36,111 nt of DNA from an uncultured Lachnospiraceae bacterium. Its GTDB lineage: Bacteria; Bacillota; Clostridia; Lachnospirales; Lachnospiraceae. Positions within the stretch are counted from its first letter, which is position 1. Each line of letters starts with the position of its first letter. The DNA lies in assembly GCA_947631985.1 (NCBI GenBank), contig CANRNK010000008.1, forward strand, positions 1-36,111, in the 5' to 3' direction. Shown one piece after another: positions 15,271-23,876 of this stretch. Below the pieces are notes generated by a model. The model was not told the origin of the DNA, did no database searches, and was given only the letters and a program-made list of their open reading frames with translations. A program made the translations under genes and the position numbers.

Positions 15271-17454
15271 ATGTCAATTAAAATAGCACTTGCTGGAAAT
15301 CCAAATTGTGGAAAAACCACTTTATTTAATGCACTCACAGGATCGAATCAGTTTGTTGGAAACTGGCCAGGGGTAACGGTAGAGAAAAAGGAAGGAAAAC
15401 TGAAAGGACAAAAAGAGGTTATTATCACTGACCTGCCGGGTATCTATTCTCTTTCGCCTTATACATTAGAGGAAGTAGTGGCAAGGAATTATCTGATTAA
15501 CGAAAGGCCTGACGCGATTATTAATATTGTGGATGGAACAAATCTGGAGCGAAATCTGTATCTGACCACACAAATTATCGAGATGGGAATTCCGATGATA
15601 ATTGCTGTTAACATGATGGATGTTGTTAGAAAAACAGGGGATGAAATTAAAATTGACCAGCTTAGTAAAAAGCTTGGGTGTGATGTAATAGAAATCTCTG
15701 CTCTGAAATTGGAGGGAATCGAAAAGGCAGCAATGATGGCTGTCAATCTGGCTAAAACAGGAAAGCTTGTAAAGAGAAAACATACTTTTTCACCAGATTT
15801 AGAAGCAGTACTTGACCAGATTGAAGCAAGATTATCCAGTGAGACAAAGGAAGAACAGAAACGCTTTTTTGCTGTAAAATTACTTGAAAAAGACAGCAAT
15901 ATTCATTCCTTTTTGGATGTGATTCCAGATGTGTCAGATCTGATCACTGAATTAGAAGAAAAAATGGAGGATGATACTGAAAGCATTATCATCAATGAAC
16001 GGTATCAGTTTATCAGTTCTATCATACAGGATTGCTATACGAAAAAACCTCGAAAAGATGGAACAAGCAATACATTGTCAGATAGAATTGACAGAATCGT
16101 AACGAATCGTTTTCTGGCTATGCCTATTTTTGCGCTGGTAATGTTTCTAGTGTATTATGTGTCGGTTACCACGGTCGGCGGATGGGCAACAGATTGGGCA
16201 AATGACGGTGTGTTTGGAGAAGGATTTCGTTTTTTTGGATTATTTTTTGTACCAGGAGTACCAATTATAGTGGAAGGAATTCTGACTGCAGTTGGATGTG
16301 CACCGTGGCTTTCAAGTCTGATTCTTGAGGGGATGATAGGTGGCGTAGGTGCTGTGCTTGGATTTGTTCCGCAGATGCTTATTTTATTTTTCTTCCTGGC
16401 ATTTTTGGAAGCTTGTGGCTATATGGCAAGAATTGCTTTTATTATGGATCGTGTTTTTCGCAAATTTGGATTATCCGGTAAATCCTTTATCCCTATGCTG
16501 ATTGGAACGGGTTGTGGAGTGCCTGGCATTATGGCATCCAGAACCATTGAAAGTGATAAAGATCGTAAAATGACGATTATAACAACAACATTTATCCCTT
16601 GCGGGGCCAAACTCCCCATTATTGCATTAATTGCTGGTGCTCTGTTTGATGGAGCCTGGTGGGTTGCCCCAAGTGCTTATTTTGTTGGAATTGGATCAAT
16701 TCTTGTTTCTGGAATTATTCTAAAGAAAACAAAATTATTCGCAGGAGATCCTTCTCCCTTTGTAATGGAACTGCCGGCCTACCATATGCCTACCTTTGGC
16801 AACCTGATGAGAAGTATGTGGGAGAGAGGTTCTTCTTTTATTAAAAAAGCAGGAACTGTAATCTTACTATCGGCTATCTTTATCTGGTTTACGTCTAATT
16901 TTGGAATTGTGAATGGAAAATTTGGAATGGTAGAAGACTTAAGCGATGGATTTCTTGCTATGCTTGGAAGTATCCTTGCTCCAGTATTTATTCCACTTGG
17001 ATTTGGAGATTGGAAGGCAGCGGTTGCTACCATTACAGGACTTGTTGCAAAGGAGAATGTGGTTGGAACCTTTGGTGTACTCTACGGATTTGCGTCCGTT
17101 GCAGAGGATGGATCGGAGATCTGGGGGACTCTTGCTGGCAGTATGAGTGCAGCAGCAGCCTATTCCTTCCTGGTATTCAACCTGTTGTGTGCTCCTTGCT
17201 TTGCAGCAATTGGAGCAATTAAACGAGAGATGAATAACGCAAAGTGGTTTTGGTTTGCAATTTTTTACCAGACAGGCCTTGCATACCTGGTAGCAATGTG
17301 TATCTATCAGACAGCTACTTTTGTGTCAACAGGCCAGATCGGAATCTGGACAGTGGTAGCAATGCTTTGCATGATTGGATTTTTTTATCTCTTATTTCGA
17401 AGCGAAAAGACGGTAAGAGTCAAAGGAGTGAGAACATGGGCGGAACAATCTTAG
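15271..17454 (+). CDS. feoB: Ferrous iron transporter FeoB
   Basis: A 727-residue FeoB. The N-terminal G domain shows G1 GNPNCGKTT (9-17), G2 in NWPGVTVEKKEG, G3 DLPG, G4 NMMD and G5 near EISALKLEGI. A helical GDI-like region follows (about 170-270), then the membrane domain with two related Gate halves: GTGCGVPGIMASRTIE (about 411-426) with a conserved Cys, and LLCAPCFAAIGAIKREMN (about 636-653). It imports Fe(II), controlled by GTP binding. The ribosome site (AAAGG) is 13 bases away and weak. Full length, no truncation seen. Confidence 0.97.
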   Translation: MSIKIALAGNPNCGKTTLFNALTGSNQFVGNWPGVTVEKKEGKLKGQKEVIITDLPGIYSLSPYTLEEVVARNYLINERPDAIINIVDGTNLERNLYLTTQIIEMGIPMIIAVNMMDVVRKTGDEIKIDQLSKKLGCDVIEISALKLEGIEKAAMMAVNLAKTGKLVKRKHTFSPDLEAVLDQIEARLSSETKEEQKRFFAVKLLEKDSNIHSFLDVIPDVSDLITELEEKMEDDTESIIINERYQFISSIIQDCYTKKPRKDGTSNTLSDRIDRIVTNRFLAMPIFALVMFLVYYVSVTTVGGWATDWANDGVFGEGFRFFGLFFVPGVPIIVEGILTAVGCAPWLSSLILEGMIGGVGAVLGFVPQMLILFFFLAFLEACGYMARIAFIMDRVFRKFGLSGKSFIPMLIGTGCGVPGIMASRTIESDKDRKMTIITTTFIPCGAKLPIIALIAGALFDGAWWVAPSAYFVGIGSILVSGIILKKTKLFAGDPSPFVMELPAYHMPTFGNLMRSMWERGSSFIKKAGTVILLSAIFIWFTSNFGIVNGKFGMVEDLSDGFLAMLGSILAPVFIPLGFGDWKAAVATITGLVAKENVVGTFGVLYGFASVAEDGSEIWGTLAGSMSAAAAYSFLVFNLLCAPCFAAIGAIKREMNNAKWFWFAIFYQTGLAYLVAMCIYQTATFVSTGQIGIWTVVAMLCMIGFFYLLFRSEKTVRVKGVRTWAEQS

Positions 17455-17570
17455 TTGGACTAGTCGTCCTGTCAATTGTAGGACTTGCGATTAGAAAGTT
17501 GATGAAGGATAAAAAGACTGGAAATACCTGCAGCGGAGGCTGTAGTAACTGTAAAGGAGGATGCCATTAG
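17436..17570 (+). CDS. FeoB-associated Cys-rich membrane protein
   Basis: A 44-residue protein from ATG 17436 (AAAGGAG 7 bases upstream) overlapping the end of feoB by 19 bases in another frame. One N-terminal membrane helix (ILVGLVVLSIVGLAI) is followed by a Lys-rich stretch and a C-terminal cluster CSGGCSNCKGGC with four cysteines. This fits the FeoB-associated Cys-rich family found next to feoB in Firmicutes. A role as iron-binding or gating subunit, comparable in position to FeoC, is inferred. Its last codon overlaps the terminator stem. Confidence 0.9.
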   Translation: MGGTILVGLVVLSIVGLAIRKLMKDKKTGNTCSGGCSNCKGGCH

Positions 17571-17586
17571 GCATCCCCCTTTTTTT
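17551..17586 (+). terminator. Terminator of the feo operon
   Basis: GGATGCC (17559-17565), loop ATTA, GGCATCC (17570-17576), extendable on both sides with one mismatch, then CCC and seven T. The stem begins inside the last codons of the Cys-rich gene. Confidence 0.9.
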
Positions 17587-17611
17587 AATACGCGATCATA
17601 CATTGCTGGTT

Positions 17612-18361
17612 CTACTCTATTTCGTACTTTTCTCTAAATTCACTGGGTGATAGTTGATAATAGTTCTTAAATGCTTTGCTAAAATAGTTGCTATTGCTGT
17701 AACCCAGTCGCTCTGCAATCTGCTGAATTTGCATATTCTGATCAAGGAGCAATTCCTTTGCGCGGCTCATGCGTAGGTTCAGTGCATATTCATAAATACC
17801 ACATCCATGCTTTTTTTTGAATAATTTTGAGAGATACTCTTTGGAAACAAAGTACTTTTCACTAAACATGGAGACAGTAATATCGTCGCAATAATTTTTA
17901 GTTACATAGTCTTTGATATCATCAATGATTTCGATGGGAGAAATCTCCTGGGTCTCTGACAGTAAAGTATCGTGCTCCCGATTTGAAAGCTGCAATCCTT
18001 CTACGGCCATGGCAATCGCATGATTCAATTCTTCTTCTGCAATTGGCTTGAGAAGATATTCAATTGCACCACCCTTAATGGCGGCATGCGCATAATTGAA
18101 ATCATCATATCCACTCACTACGATAAATTTTGCATCAGGAAATTCTTCACTCGCAATCTTCAGGAAACTGATTCCGTTCATGATGGGCATATTCATATCC
18201 AGAAAAACAAGATCCGGATGCAGTTCCCGCATGCAGGAAAGACCGTCCTTTCCATTGTAGGCAGAAAAAGGGGTTTGCACTTTTAAGTCACGCCATTTGC
18301 CCAATGCAATAATTGCGGCATGAACAGGTTTTTCATCGTCTATAATCAAAGATCTATACAT
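17612..18361 (-). CDS. YesN-type response regulator, AraC family
   Basis: A 249-residue response regulator. The receiver domain (1-120) has the acidic pair in LIIDDEKPVH, phospho-acceptor D55 in LVFLDMNMPIMNG, the Ser of VVSGYDD and Lys of YLLKPI. After a linker, an AraC-type double helix-turn-helix spans about 145-249, including MSRAKELLLDQNMQIQQIAE and GYSNSNYFSKAFKNYY. It is expected to be phosphorylated by the kinase whose gene it overlaps by 8 bases, and to activate sugar-uptake genes. The adjacent alpha-galactosidase/ABC operon on the opposite strand is the most likely target. Confidence 0.93.
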   Translation of the reverse strand: MYRSLIIDDEKPVHAAIIALGKWRDLKVQTPFSAYNGKDGLSCMRELHPDLVFLDMNMPIMNGISFLKIASEEFPDAKFIVVSGYDDFNYAHAAIKGGAIEYLLKPIAEEELNHAIAMAVEGLQLSNREHDTLLSETQEISPIEIIDDIKDYVTKNYCDDITVSMFSEKYFVSKEYLSKLFKKKHGCGIYEYALNLRMSRAKELLLDQNMQIQQIAERLGYSNSNYFSKAFKNYYQLSPSEFREKYEIE

Positions 18362-20270
18362 TGTTAACTCCTATCTGAGACAATTTTTCTTCCGAATCAG
18401 AGGGAAGAATTGCAGGTTCCACCGCCAACTCTTTGTTTACGAGAGTTGACCTGTTATCAGTCGTGACCGGAATCATGAGTGTAACACAGGTTCCTTCGAG
18501 ATAACGGCTCTCGATGGTCATTGTAGCGAGTCCATTATATAACAGTGTAAGCCTGCTGTATAGATTTACAAGACCAATACCAGTTTCACCACGACGAGTC
18601 AGACTATCCGTAAGATGGGAACGAAGTGCAGCAAGTTTTTCTTCTGCCATCCCACATCCATTATCCTGAACAGTTATAATCAGGGAATCGTGTTCCAATC
18701 GACTTTTGACATGGATTCTGATTTGCGATACTTCTTCTTCCATGCCATGCAGGATAGAGTTTTCTACCAGAGTCAGAATGCTGATTTTAGGAAGCCTTTG
18801 TTTTTTCGTGTTCTCCTGAATTTCAAATTCATATTCCAAGTGTTCTTCAAAACGGGATTGCTGTAGAAACAGATAATCAGAAACATATTTCATTTCCTGT
18901 TCCAGGAATGAAAAGTCCCCATCTTTGATGGAATAACGAAGCATAGAAGCAATTGCATTCACCATGGATGGAATTTTTTTGTTTCCGGAAAGAATGGCTT
19001 CTGTTGAAATAACCTGAAGCGTATTATACAAAAAATGTGGATTTAGCTGTGCCTCCAATGCAATCAGACGCGCTGTTTTTTCATTGATTTCAGAGACATA
19101 ATTTTTATTGATCAGATCATTGATGTGCAGAATCATAGAGTTATAATTTTCTGCAAGATTGGCAATTTCAACACTCCCACTGATATCGGCAGACTGCGTA
19201 AAGTTTCCACCCCCCACCTTTTGTAAACGGTGAGATAAAGTAGAAAGCGGCTTGGTAATCAGGCGAATAAAGACAATCGCCAAAATTACAGACAAACTAA
19301 TCGCCAGAAAGGCCAGAATAAGACTGATATTACGTGTTGATGCTATCTGTTCCTGTATGGCAGCCTGTGGCTTCAGAGAAAGTAGATGATACCCACGGCT
19401 TTCACTTTCGTGAAAAACAGCTAAATAAGACACGCCATCAATCGGCATGGTTAGGTAGTTTTGACCGGGTTGCTTTTTTTTCATATCCAGTATGACATTT
19501 GCTAACAGATTGGTATCTGCGAATTTAGGTGAGCTCGAGTAGAAAAGCTGATAGTTGGAATCCAGCATAATGAGATATTCACCATCCTCCACATAATTTC
19601 CAGCCAGAGAAGACAGATAAGAATCATCGACTGTCAACTCGATAATGGCAAGCGGATGCTGGTCCTCAATTCTGATAATCGTTCTATAATAAGTACATAA
19701 TGTCCCAGGCGCTGGGGAAGGTACCATATGCATAAAATCAGGCTTTGCCGTGAAGGAATCATAAAAAGGAAGTGCAGATGCTTTTACATGATATAGGTTT
19801 TGAACCATATGCTTACGCTTCGTGATCTCAAAATCGGGATCCTTTCTTGTCAAATAGATACGATAAGAGAGTAAGTCATTCCGATTGTCGAACTGACTGG
19901 CAAGCAGATTAGAGATCGTAGAAGTATCGTGATAATCCATCACAACCCGTGAATTCAGAATATTCATAAACGAAGAGTTTTGCCGGAGTAAGAGAGAATA
20001 CCGATCCAACTCACCAAAATAAGCATCAATATTCTGACTTTCCAGACGCAACATGGAAGAAGTAATCTCTGTCTGCTGTGTCATAATCGTAGTACTATTA
20101 CTCTTATAATTAAATAGGATAAGAGACAAAATAACCATCGAAAACACCACAGAAATCAACAATGCAAGCTGCGATGCCAAAGTCATTGAATTCAACTTCC
20201 CCTTAATCATACCCTTAATCCCCAGTACCCGAACCTTAATACCCTGACCAAATTCCATCCTTTTCTTCAT
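18354..20270 (-). CDS. YesM-type sensor histidine kinase
   Basis: A 638-residue membrane kinase. Membrane segments lie at about 35-53 and 312-337, with a Cache-type extracellular sensor between them, then HAMP (338-390), the His_kinase domain with phospho-acceptor H412 in AQLNPHFLYNTLQ, and an ATPase domain with the N box LVENSILHGM and DNGCGM. Extracellular sugar sensing is likely. The start is uncertain: MKKRMEF at 20270 has only a G-rich stretch before it, and Met21 (MIKGKLNSM) would give a more usual short cytoplasmic tail. The first 20 codons are made of repeated G-rich sequence that continues upstream of the gene. Confidence 0.92.
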   Translation of the reverse strand: MKKRMEFGQGIKVRVLGIKGMIKGKLNSMTLASQLALLISVVFSMVILSLILFNYKSNSTTIMTQQTEITSSMLRLESQNIDAYFGELDRYSLLLRQNSSFMNILNSRVVMDYHDTSTISNLLASQFDNRNDLLSYRIYLTRKDPDFEITKRKHMVQNLYHVKASALPFYDSFTAKPDFMHMVPSPAPGTLCTYYRTIIRIEDQHPLAIIELTVDDSYLSSLAGNYVEDGEYLIMLDSNYQLFYSSSPKFADTNLLANVILDMKKKQPGQNYLTMPIDGVSYLAVFHESESRGYHLLSLKPQAAIQEQIASTRNISLILAFLAISLSVILAIVFIRLITKPLSTLSHRLQKVGGGNFTQSADISGSVEIANLAENYNSMILHINDLINKNYVSEINEKTARLIALEAQLNPHFLYNTLQVISTEAILSGNKKIPSMVNAIASMLRYSIKDGDFSFLEQEMKYVSDYLFLQQSRFEEHLEYEFEIQENTKKQRLPKISILTLVENSILHGMEEEVSQIRIHVKSRLEHDSLIITVQDNGCGMAEEKLAALRSHLTDSLTRRGETGIGLVNLYSRLTLLYNGLATMTIESRYLEGTCVTLMIPVTTDNRSTLVNKELAVEPAILPSDSEEKLSQIGVNNV

Positions 20271-20348
20271 CCAACCCCCACTAATCCAAGCCCCAATCCT
20301 ATTCCTGATGCATCCCTTGACACTATCCTTAATCCTACACCTAATGCT
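20201..20348 (-). repeat. G-rich degenerate repeats across the kinase start
   Basis: On the plus strand CCTTAAT occurs at 20201, 20213, 20234 and 20327, with variants (CCTAAT, CCCCAAT) between them. The tract crosses the annotated kinase start. At 20271-20298 five C-runs (CC, CCCCC, CC, CCCC, CC) correspond to closely spaced G-runs on the minus strand, the coding strand of the kinase, where a two-tetrad G-quadruplex could form over the ribosome site. Confidence 0.45.
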
Positions 20349-20527
20349 CCCAAAACCCTGACTTTGATTCTACCACTACACGGCCCTAAAACCAAGATAC
20401 TGATTCTTATATTCTAAAATCCCCATAATACCTCACCTTACATCTATTCTACCAACCCATCTATATCTTTTCCAAGCGCTACCAGCCTTACATCCATGCG
20501 ATCCAGCCATCGGTAACCTTCCTGAAT

Positions 20528-20662
20528 GCGACCGGCAATATGATTTTCAAAAGGAGTCTCTGAATTCGTCTGTACTTAGGCTCGGTTCCTACGAGCCTTA
20601 TGTACAGCTACGAATGAAGTGAAGCGAGAGCGCCTCCGACTTTGAAAACATATGCCGGCCGC
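20528..20662. repeat. 135-base imperfect inverted repeat (MITE-like or structured RNA)
   Basis: The two halves align over nearly their whole length. The outer arms are GCGACCGGCAATATG (20528-20542) with the reverse complement of CATATGCCGGCCGC (20649-20662), then TTTTCAAA with TTTGAAAA and GGAG with CTCC. The inner arms are ATTCGT/ACGAAT (20564-20569, 20610-20615), CTGTAC/GTACAG (20570-20575, 20602-20607) and AGGCTCG/CGAGCCT (20578-20584, 20592-20598) around the loop GTTCCTA. The right half carries about 8 extra bases. No transposase is nearby. It could be a MITE-like repeat or a transcribed hairpin RNA. Confidence 0.75.
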
Positions 20663-20666
20663 TTTC

Positions 20667-20708
20667 CCACAACCTTCTGGGTAGCACCCACAACCTTCCG
20701 GGTAGCAC
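20667..20708. repeat. Tandem 21-base duplication
   Basis: CCACAACCTTCTGGGTAGCAC (one T/C difference between copies) occurs twice end to end, at 20667-20687 and 20688-20708, right after the inverted repeat. A further partial echo, GGCAGCACC, is near 20721-20729. It could be paired activator sites, for example for the AraC-type regulator, or part of the mobile repeat. Confidence 0.7.
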
Positions 20709-20754
20709 ACGTGAGCACTTGGCAGCACCCTCTTTATCTATTATTATCACATAA

Positions 20755-20785
20755 TCGACATAAGAAACAAGATTCCTTGTATAAT
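20755..20785 (+). promoter_or_regulatory. Weak promoter candidate for the alpha-galactosidase operon
   Basis: TCGACA (20755-20760) and TATAAT (20780-20785) with a 19-base spacer, longer than optimal, about 92 bases before the start codon. A poor spacer would suit an activator-dependent promoter. A strong AGGAGG (near 20865) precedes the ATG. Confidence 0.35.
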
Positions 20786-20877
20786 TTGTTCACAAAATTA
20801 CCAGTACCTGTTCATGAAATTGCATTTATTTATAATTTAAGAGAGTCTATACTTGGAAACATAGGAGGAATTCACAA

Positions 20878-22995
20878 ATGCATGAAATCAGAATAGAAGA
20901 AAATAAGATCTATATGAGATTTGAAATCAACGAGCAGGAACAGATCAAGCTAATGCATCTGAGTCTGCTTCCTGAAACAGGGAAAAAGATTCCAGAGGAA
21001 GAAAAAGGTGGTTTCCGTGTTGTAGAAGTGAATTACTCAGGACTCGACAGGCCGGAAGAGCGTCATGGAATTAAGTATATTGTTACGGCGCCCGGATACA
21101 GACTAAAGTATCAAAGCCATGCGGATTATCGCAATGAACTGGGAAGAAAGCTTGAAATTATGAACTATGATGATGCAACAGGCTGTTTTGTAACAAGTCA
21201 TTATCAGTTTTATGATGGAATCCAGGTCATCCGTTCTTATACAGAAGTTGAGAATAGAGGAGAAGAGGAACAAACATTAGAATACGTCTCTTCCTTTTAC
21301 TATAATGGAATTGAAAAAGAGGGAATCCTTCCACGGGATCAAAAGATGAAAGTTTGGATTGGTCATAATTCCTGGCAACGGGAACTACAGTGGAAAAGTT
21401 ATAGCTTTGATGATATGGGACTTGGACAGTCGCAGCCAGATGCGATACAACGTTCTTCTAAGGTGATTGGTGTGACCAATACAGGCAACTGGTCAACCAA
21501 AGAATACCTTCCAATGGGATATCTGGAAAATACAGAAACAGGAAGCAATCTGCTATGGCAGATAGAACACAATGGTTCCTGGCACTGGGAGATCAGTGAT
21601 GTAACAGGACATTTTTATCTACAGCTTTCAGGCCCTACAGAACAGGAATCTCATTGGTGTAAAATACTAAAACCTGGAGAAAAATTCATTTCTGTTCCAG
21701 CAGCAGTGGCAGTTGGGGTGGACGGTTTTGATGAAGCAGTTGGACAATTGACAAAATATAGAAGGACAATCAGAAGACCAAATGAAGATAACAGAAAGCT
21801 TGGAATTATCTTCAATGATTATATGAACTGTCTGTTTGCAGATCCGACGACAGAAAAGGAAATACCCCTGATCAAGGCTGCAAAAGAAGCAGGCTGTGAG
21901 TATTATTGTATTGATGCTGGGTGGTATGCAGCTGGATTCTGGTGGGATAACGTAGGAGAATGGCAACCAAGTCTGGAACGATTTCCAGGTGGAATAGAAG
22001 AAGTGATTTCCATGATTCGTGATCATGGAATGATTCCAGGTCTGTGGCTGGAACTGGAAGTAATGGGAATCAACTGTGAATTAGCTGGGAAAGTTCCAAA
22101 AGAATGGTTTTTTATAAGACATGGAAAGAAAGTATATGATCGAAGCAGATATCAGCTTGATTTTAGAAATCCACAAGTCAGAGCTCATGCAGATGAAGTA
22201 ATAGACCGACTGGTTAACAGCTACGGTGTCGGATATATCAAAATGGATTATAATATTGAACCTGGAATTGGAACGGAAATAAACGCGGACAGTTTTGGAG
22301 ACGGTTTGTTGGGACATGAGCGGGCTTATCTTGCCTGGCTGGATTCTGTTTTTGAAAGATACCCGGATCTGATTATAGAGAATTGCAGTAGTGGTGGGCT
22401 CAGGATTGATTACGCAATGTTACAAAGACATAGTATTCAGTCAACTTCTGATCAGGAAGATTACAGACACTATGCTACAATTGCAGCGAATTCCCCTACA
22501 GGAGTCACACCAGAGCAGTCTGCAATCTGGTCCTATCCTTTGCGAGAAGGAGATAAAGAAGAAGTTGTCTTTAATATGGTCAATGCAATGTTGCTTCGGA
22601 TTCATCAGAGTGGACATCTGGCAGAACTGAATGATGAGAGAAAGATGCTTGTGAAAGAAGCGCTTACTTACTATAAAACAATCCGTGAAGAGATCGCGCA
22701 CGGCCTTCCCTTCTGGCCAATCGGATTATCCTCTTTTTCGGATGAATGGGTAAGTTTAGGGATTAAATCCCAAAAAAAATGCTACGTGGCCGTCTGGCGG
22801 CGTGTTGGTGGGGAGCCATCACATTGCTTCCCCGTACCACATCTGAGAGGGAAACGGGTCAAAGCACATTGCGCATACCCAAGCTATACAGAGTGCGAAT
22901 ATGGATGGAACCAGGACACTGGCATCTTAAGTGTGAGACTTGAAAAGCCGTATTGCGCACGATTATTTGAACTGGAATGGGAGGAGGAAGCATGA
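20878..22995 (+). CDS. Alpha-galactosidase, glycoside hydrolase family 36
   Basis: A 705-residue cytoplasmic enzyme without signal peptide. An N-terminal beta-sandwich (about 1-300) precedes the (beta/alpha)8 domain. The catalytic nucleophile is D457 in YIKMDYN and the acid/base D525 in STSDQEDY. Substrate-binding sequences YYCIDAGWY, GLWLELEVM and IIENCSSGGLRIDYAM are all present. It should release terminal alpha-1,6-galactose from raffinose-type sugars or melibiose. Its stop codon overlaps the next start (ATGA), tying it to the ABC permeases that presumably import the substrate. Confidence 0.95.
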   Translation: MHEIRIEENKIYMRFEINEQEQIKLMHLSLLPETGKKIPEEEKGGFRVVEVNYSGLDRPEERHGIKYIVTAPGYRLKYQSHADYRNELGRKLEIMNYDDATGCFVTSHYQFYDGIQVIRSYTEVENRGEEEQTLEYVSSFYYNGIEKEGILPRDQKMKVWIGHNSWQRELQWKSYSFDDMGLGQSQPDAIQRSSKVIGVTNTGNWSTKEYLPMGYLENTETGSNLLWQIEHNGSWHWEISDVTGHFYLQLSGPTEQESHWCKILKPGEKFISVPAAVAVGVDGFDEAVGQLTKYRRTIRRPNEDNRKLGIIFNDYMNCLFADPTTEKEIPLIKAAKEAGCEYYCIDAGWYAAGFWWDNVGEWQPSLERFPGGIEEVISMIRDHGMIPGLWLELEVMGINCELAGKVPKEWFFIRHGKKVYDRSRYQLDFRNPQVRAHADEVIDRLVNSYGVGYIKMDYNIEPGIGTEINADSFGDGLLGHERAYLAWLDSVFERYPDLIIENCSSGGLRIDYAMLQRHSIQSTSDQEDYRHYATIAANSPTGVTPEQSAIWSYPLREGDKEEVVFNMVNAMLLRIHQSGHLAELNDERKMLVKEALTYYKTIREEIAHGLPFWPIGLSSFSDEWVSLGIKSQKKCYVAVWRRVGGEPSHCFPVPHLRGKRVKAHCAYPSYTECEYGWNQDTGILSVRLEKPYCARLFELEWEEEA

Positions 22996-23876
22996 AACTG
23001 GGAAAACAGAAAAAAATGGCACTTGAAACATTTCTTTACACGCTTCCGGCACTTTTGCTTGTGGCACTTGTTATTTACATTCCGTTTGTCCTGAGTGGAT
23101 TTTATTCCTTTACAAAATGGAATGGAATTGCCAAAGAACCTGAGTTGATAGGATTTGGAAACTTTGTGAAATTGTTTTCGGGGGACAAGGATTTTGTACA
23201 GTCACTTTTATTTACTGGAAAATATACTCTGTTTTTTATGATCATAGCCAATGTACTTGCGTTGGAGCTGGCAGTGATTCTGACCAAAAAAATAAAAACG
23301 GCAAATCTTTTAAGAGGATTTTTCTTCATTCCTTATATTATGAGTATGACAATCGTAGGATTTATCTGGAAATTTATTTTTTCACAGGGGTTTGCGAAGC
23401 TGTATGAAATGTCGCAGCTTGAAGTGTTGAATTTAAGCTGGCTTGGAAATCCGGATCTTGCTTTTTATTCCATCGTATTTGTTGGAGTATGGCAGTCAGT
23501 TGGATTCTATATTGTACTCTATATCGCAGGGCTACAAGCTGTTCCACAGGATGTTCAGGAAGCAGCAATCGTGGATGGAGCGAACGGTGTGCAAAAGTTC
23601 TTTCGTGTCATTCTTCCCTTGCTTGCACCATCGATTACAACCTGTATCTTTATGTCTCTGACGAATTCTCTGAAGGTATTTGATATCATACTTGCATTAA
23701 CCAAAGGAGGACCTGGAGCATCGACTTATTCAGTCACACTTAATATTTACAGAGAAGCATTCCAGAATAATAATTACGGATATGGCGCAGCAAAATCGCT
23801 TGTGTTCTTTCTGATTATTTTAGTCTTGACACAATTGGTGCTAAGAGGATTTAAGAGCAGGGAGGTTGAATTATAA
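22992..23876 (+). CDS. Sugar ABC transporter permease, MalF/UgpA type
   Basis: A 294-residue membrane protein from ATG 22992, with GAGGAGG upstream and a 4-base overlap with the alpha-galactosidase gene. About six membrane segments. The EAA loop that contacts the ATPase reads EAAIVDGANGVQKFFRVILP. With the next gene it forms the heterodimeric pore of a CUT1-type importer. Substrate is probably an alpha-galactoside, from the neighbouring enzyme. No ATPase gene follows. Confidence 0.93.
   Translation: MKLGKQKKMALETFLYTLPALLLVALVIYIPFVLSGFYSFTKWNGIAKEPELIGFGNFVKLFSGDKDFVQSLLFTGKYTLFFMIIANVLALELAVILTKKIKTANLLRGFFFIPYIMSMTIVGFIWKFIFSQGFAKLYEMSQLEVLNLSWLGNPDLAFYSIVFVGVWQSVGFYIVLYIAGLQAVPQDVQEAAIVDGANGVQKFFRVILPLLAPSITTCIFMSLTNSLKVFDIILALTKGGPGASTYSVTLNIYREAFQNNNYGYGAAKSLVFFLIILVLTQLVLRGFKSREVEL

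Larger units (their letters stand above)
20271..20877. other. 607-base divergent intergenic region, kinase to alpha-galactosidase
   Basis: The only long gap in the window. In order it holds the end of the G-rich degenerate repeat tract, a plain stretch (about 20350-20525), a 135-base imperfect inverted repeat, a 21-base tandem duplication, a stretch with CACGTG at 20707-20712, and the presumed promoter of the sugar operon. I see no protein-coding frame with a ribosome site in it. Confidence 0.8.

Noticed and set aside
20271..20877. CRISPR array in the repeat-containing gap
   Set aside because: Only two adjacent copies of a 21-base unit without spacers, and no cas genes.
20641..20896. Open frame in the gap before the alpha-galactosidase
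   Set aside because: It runs through the inverted repeat and tandem duplication, has no ribosome site and overlaps the real start.
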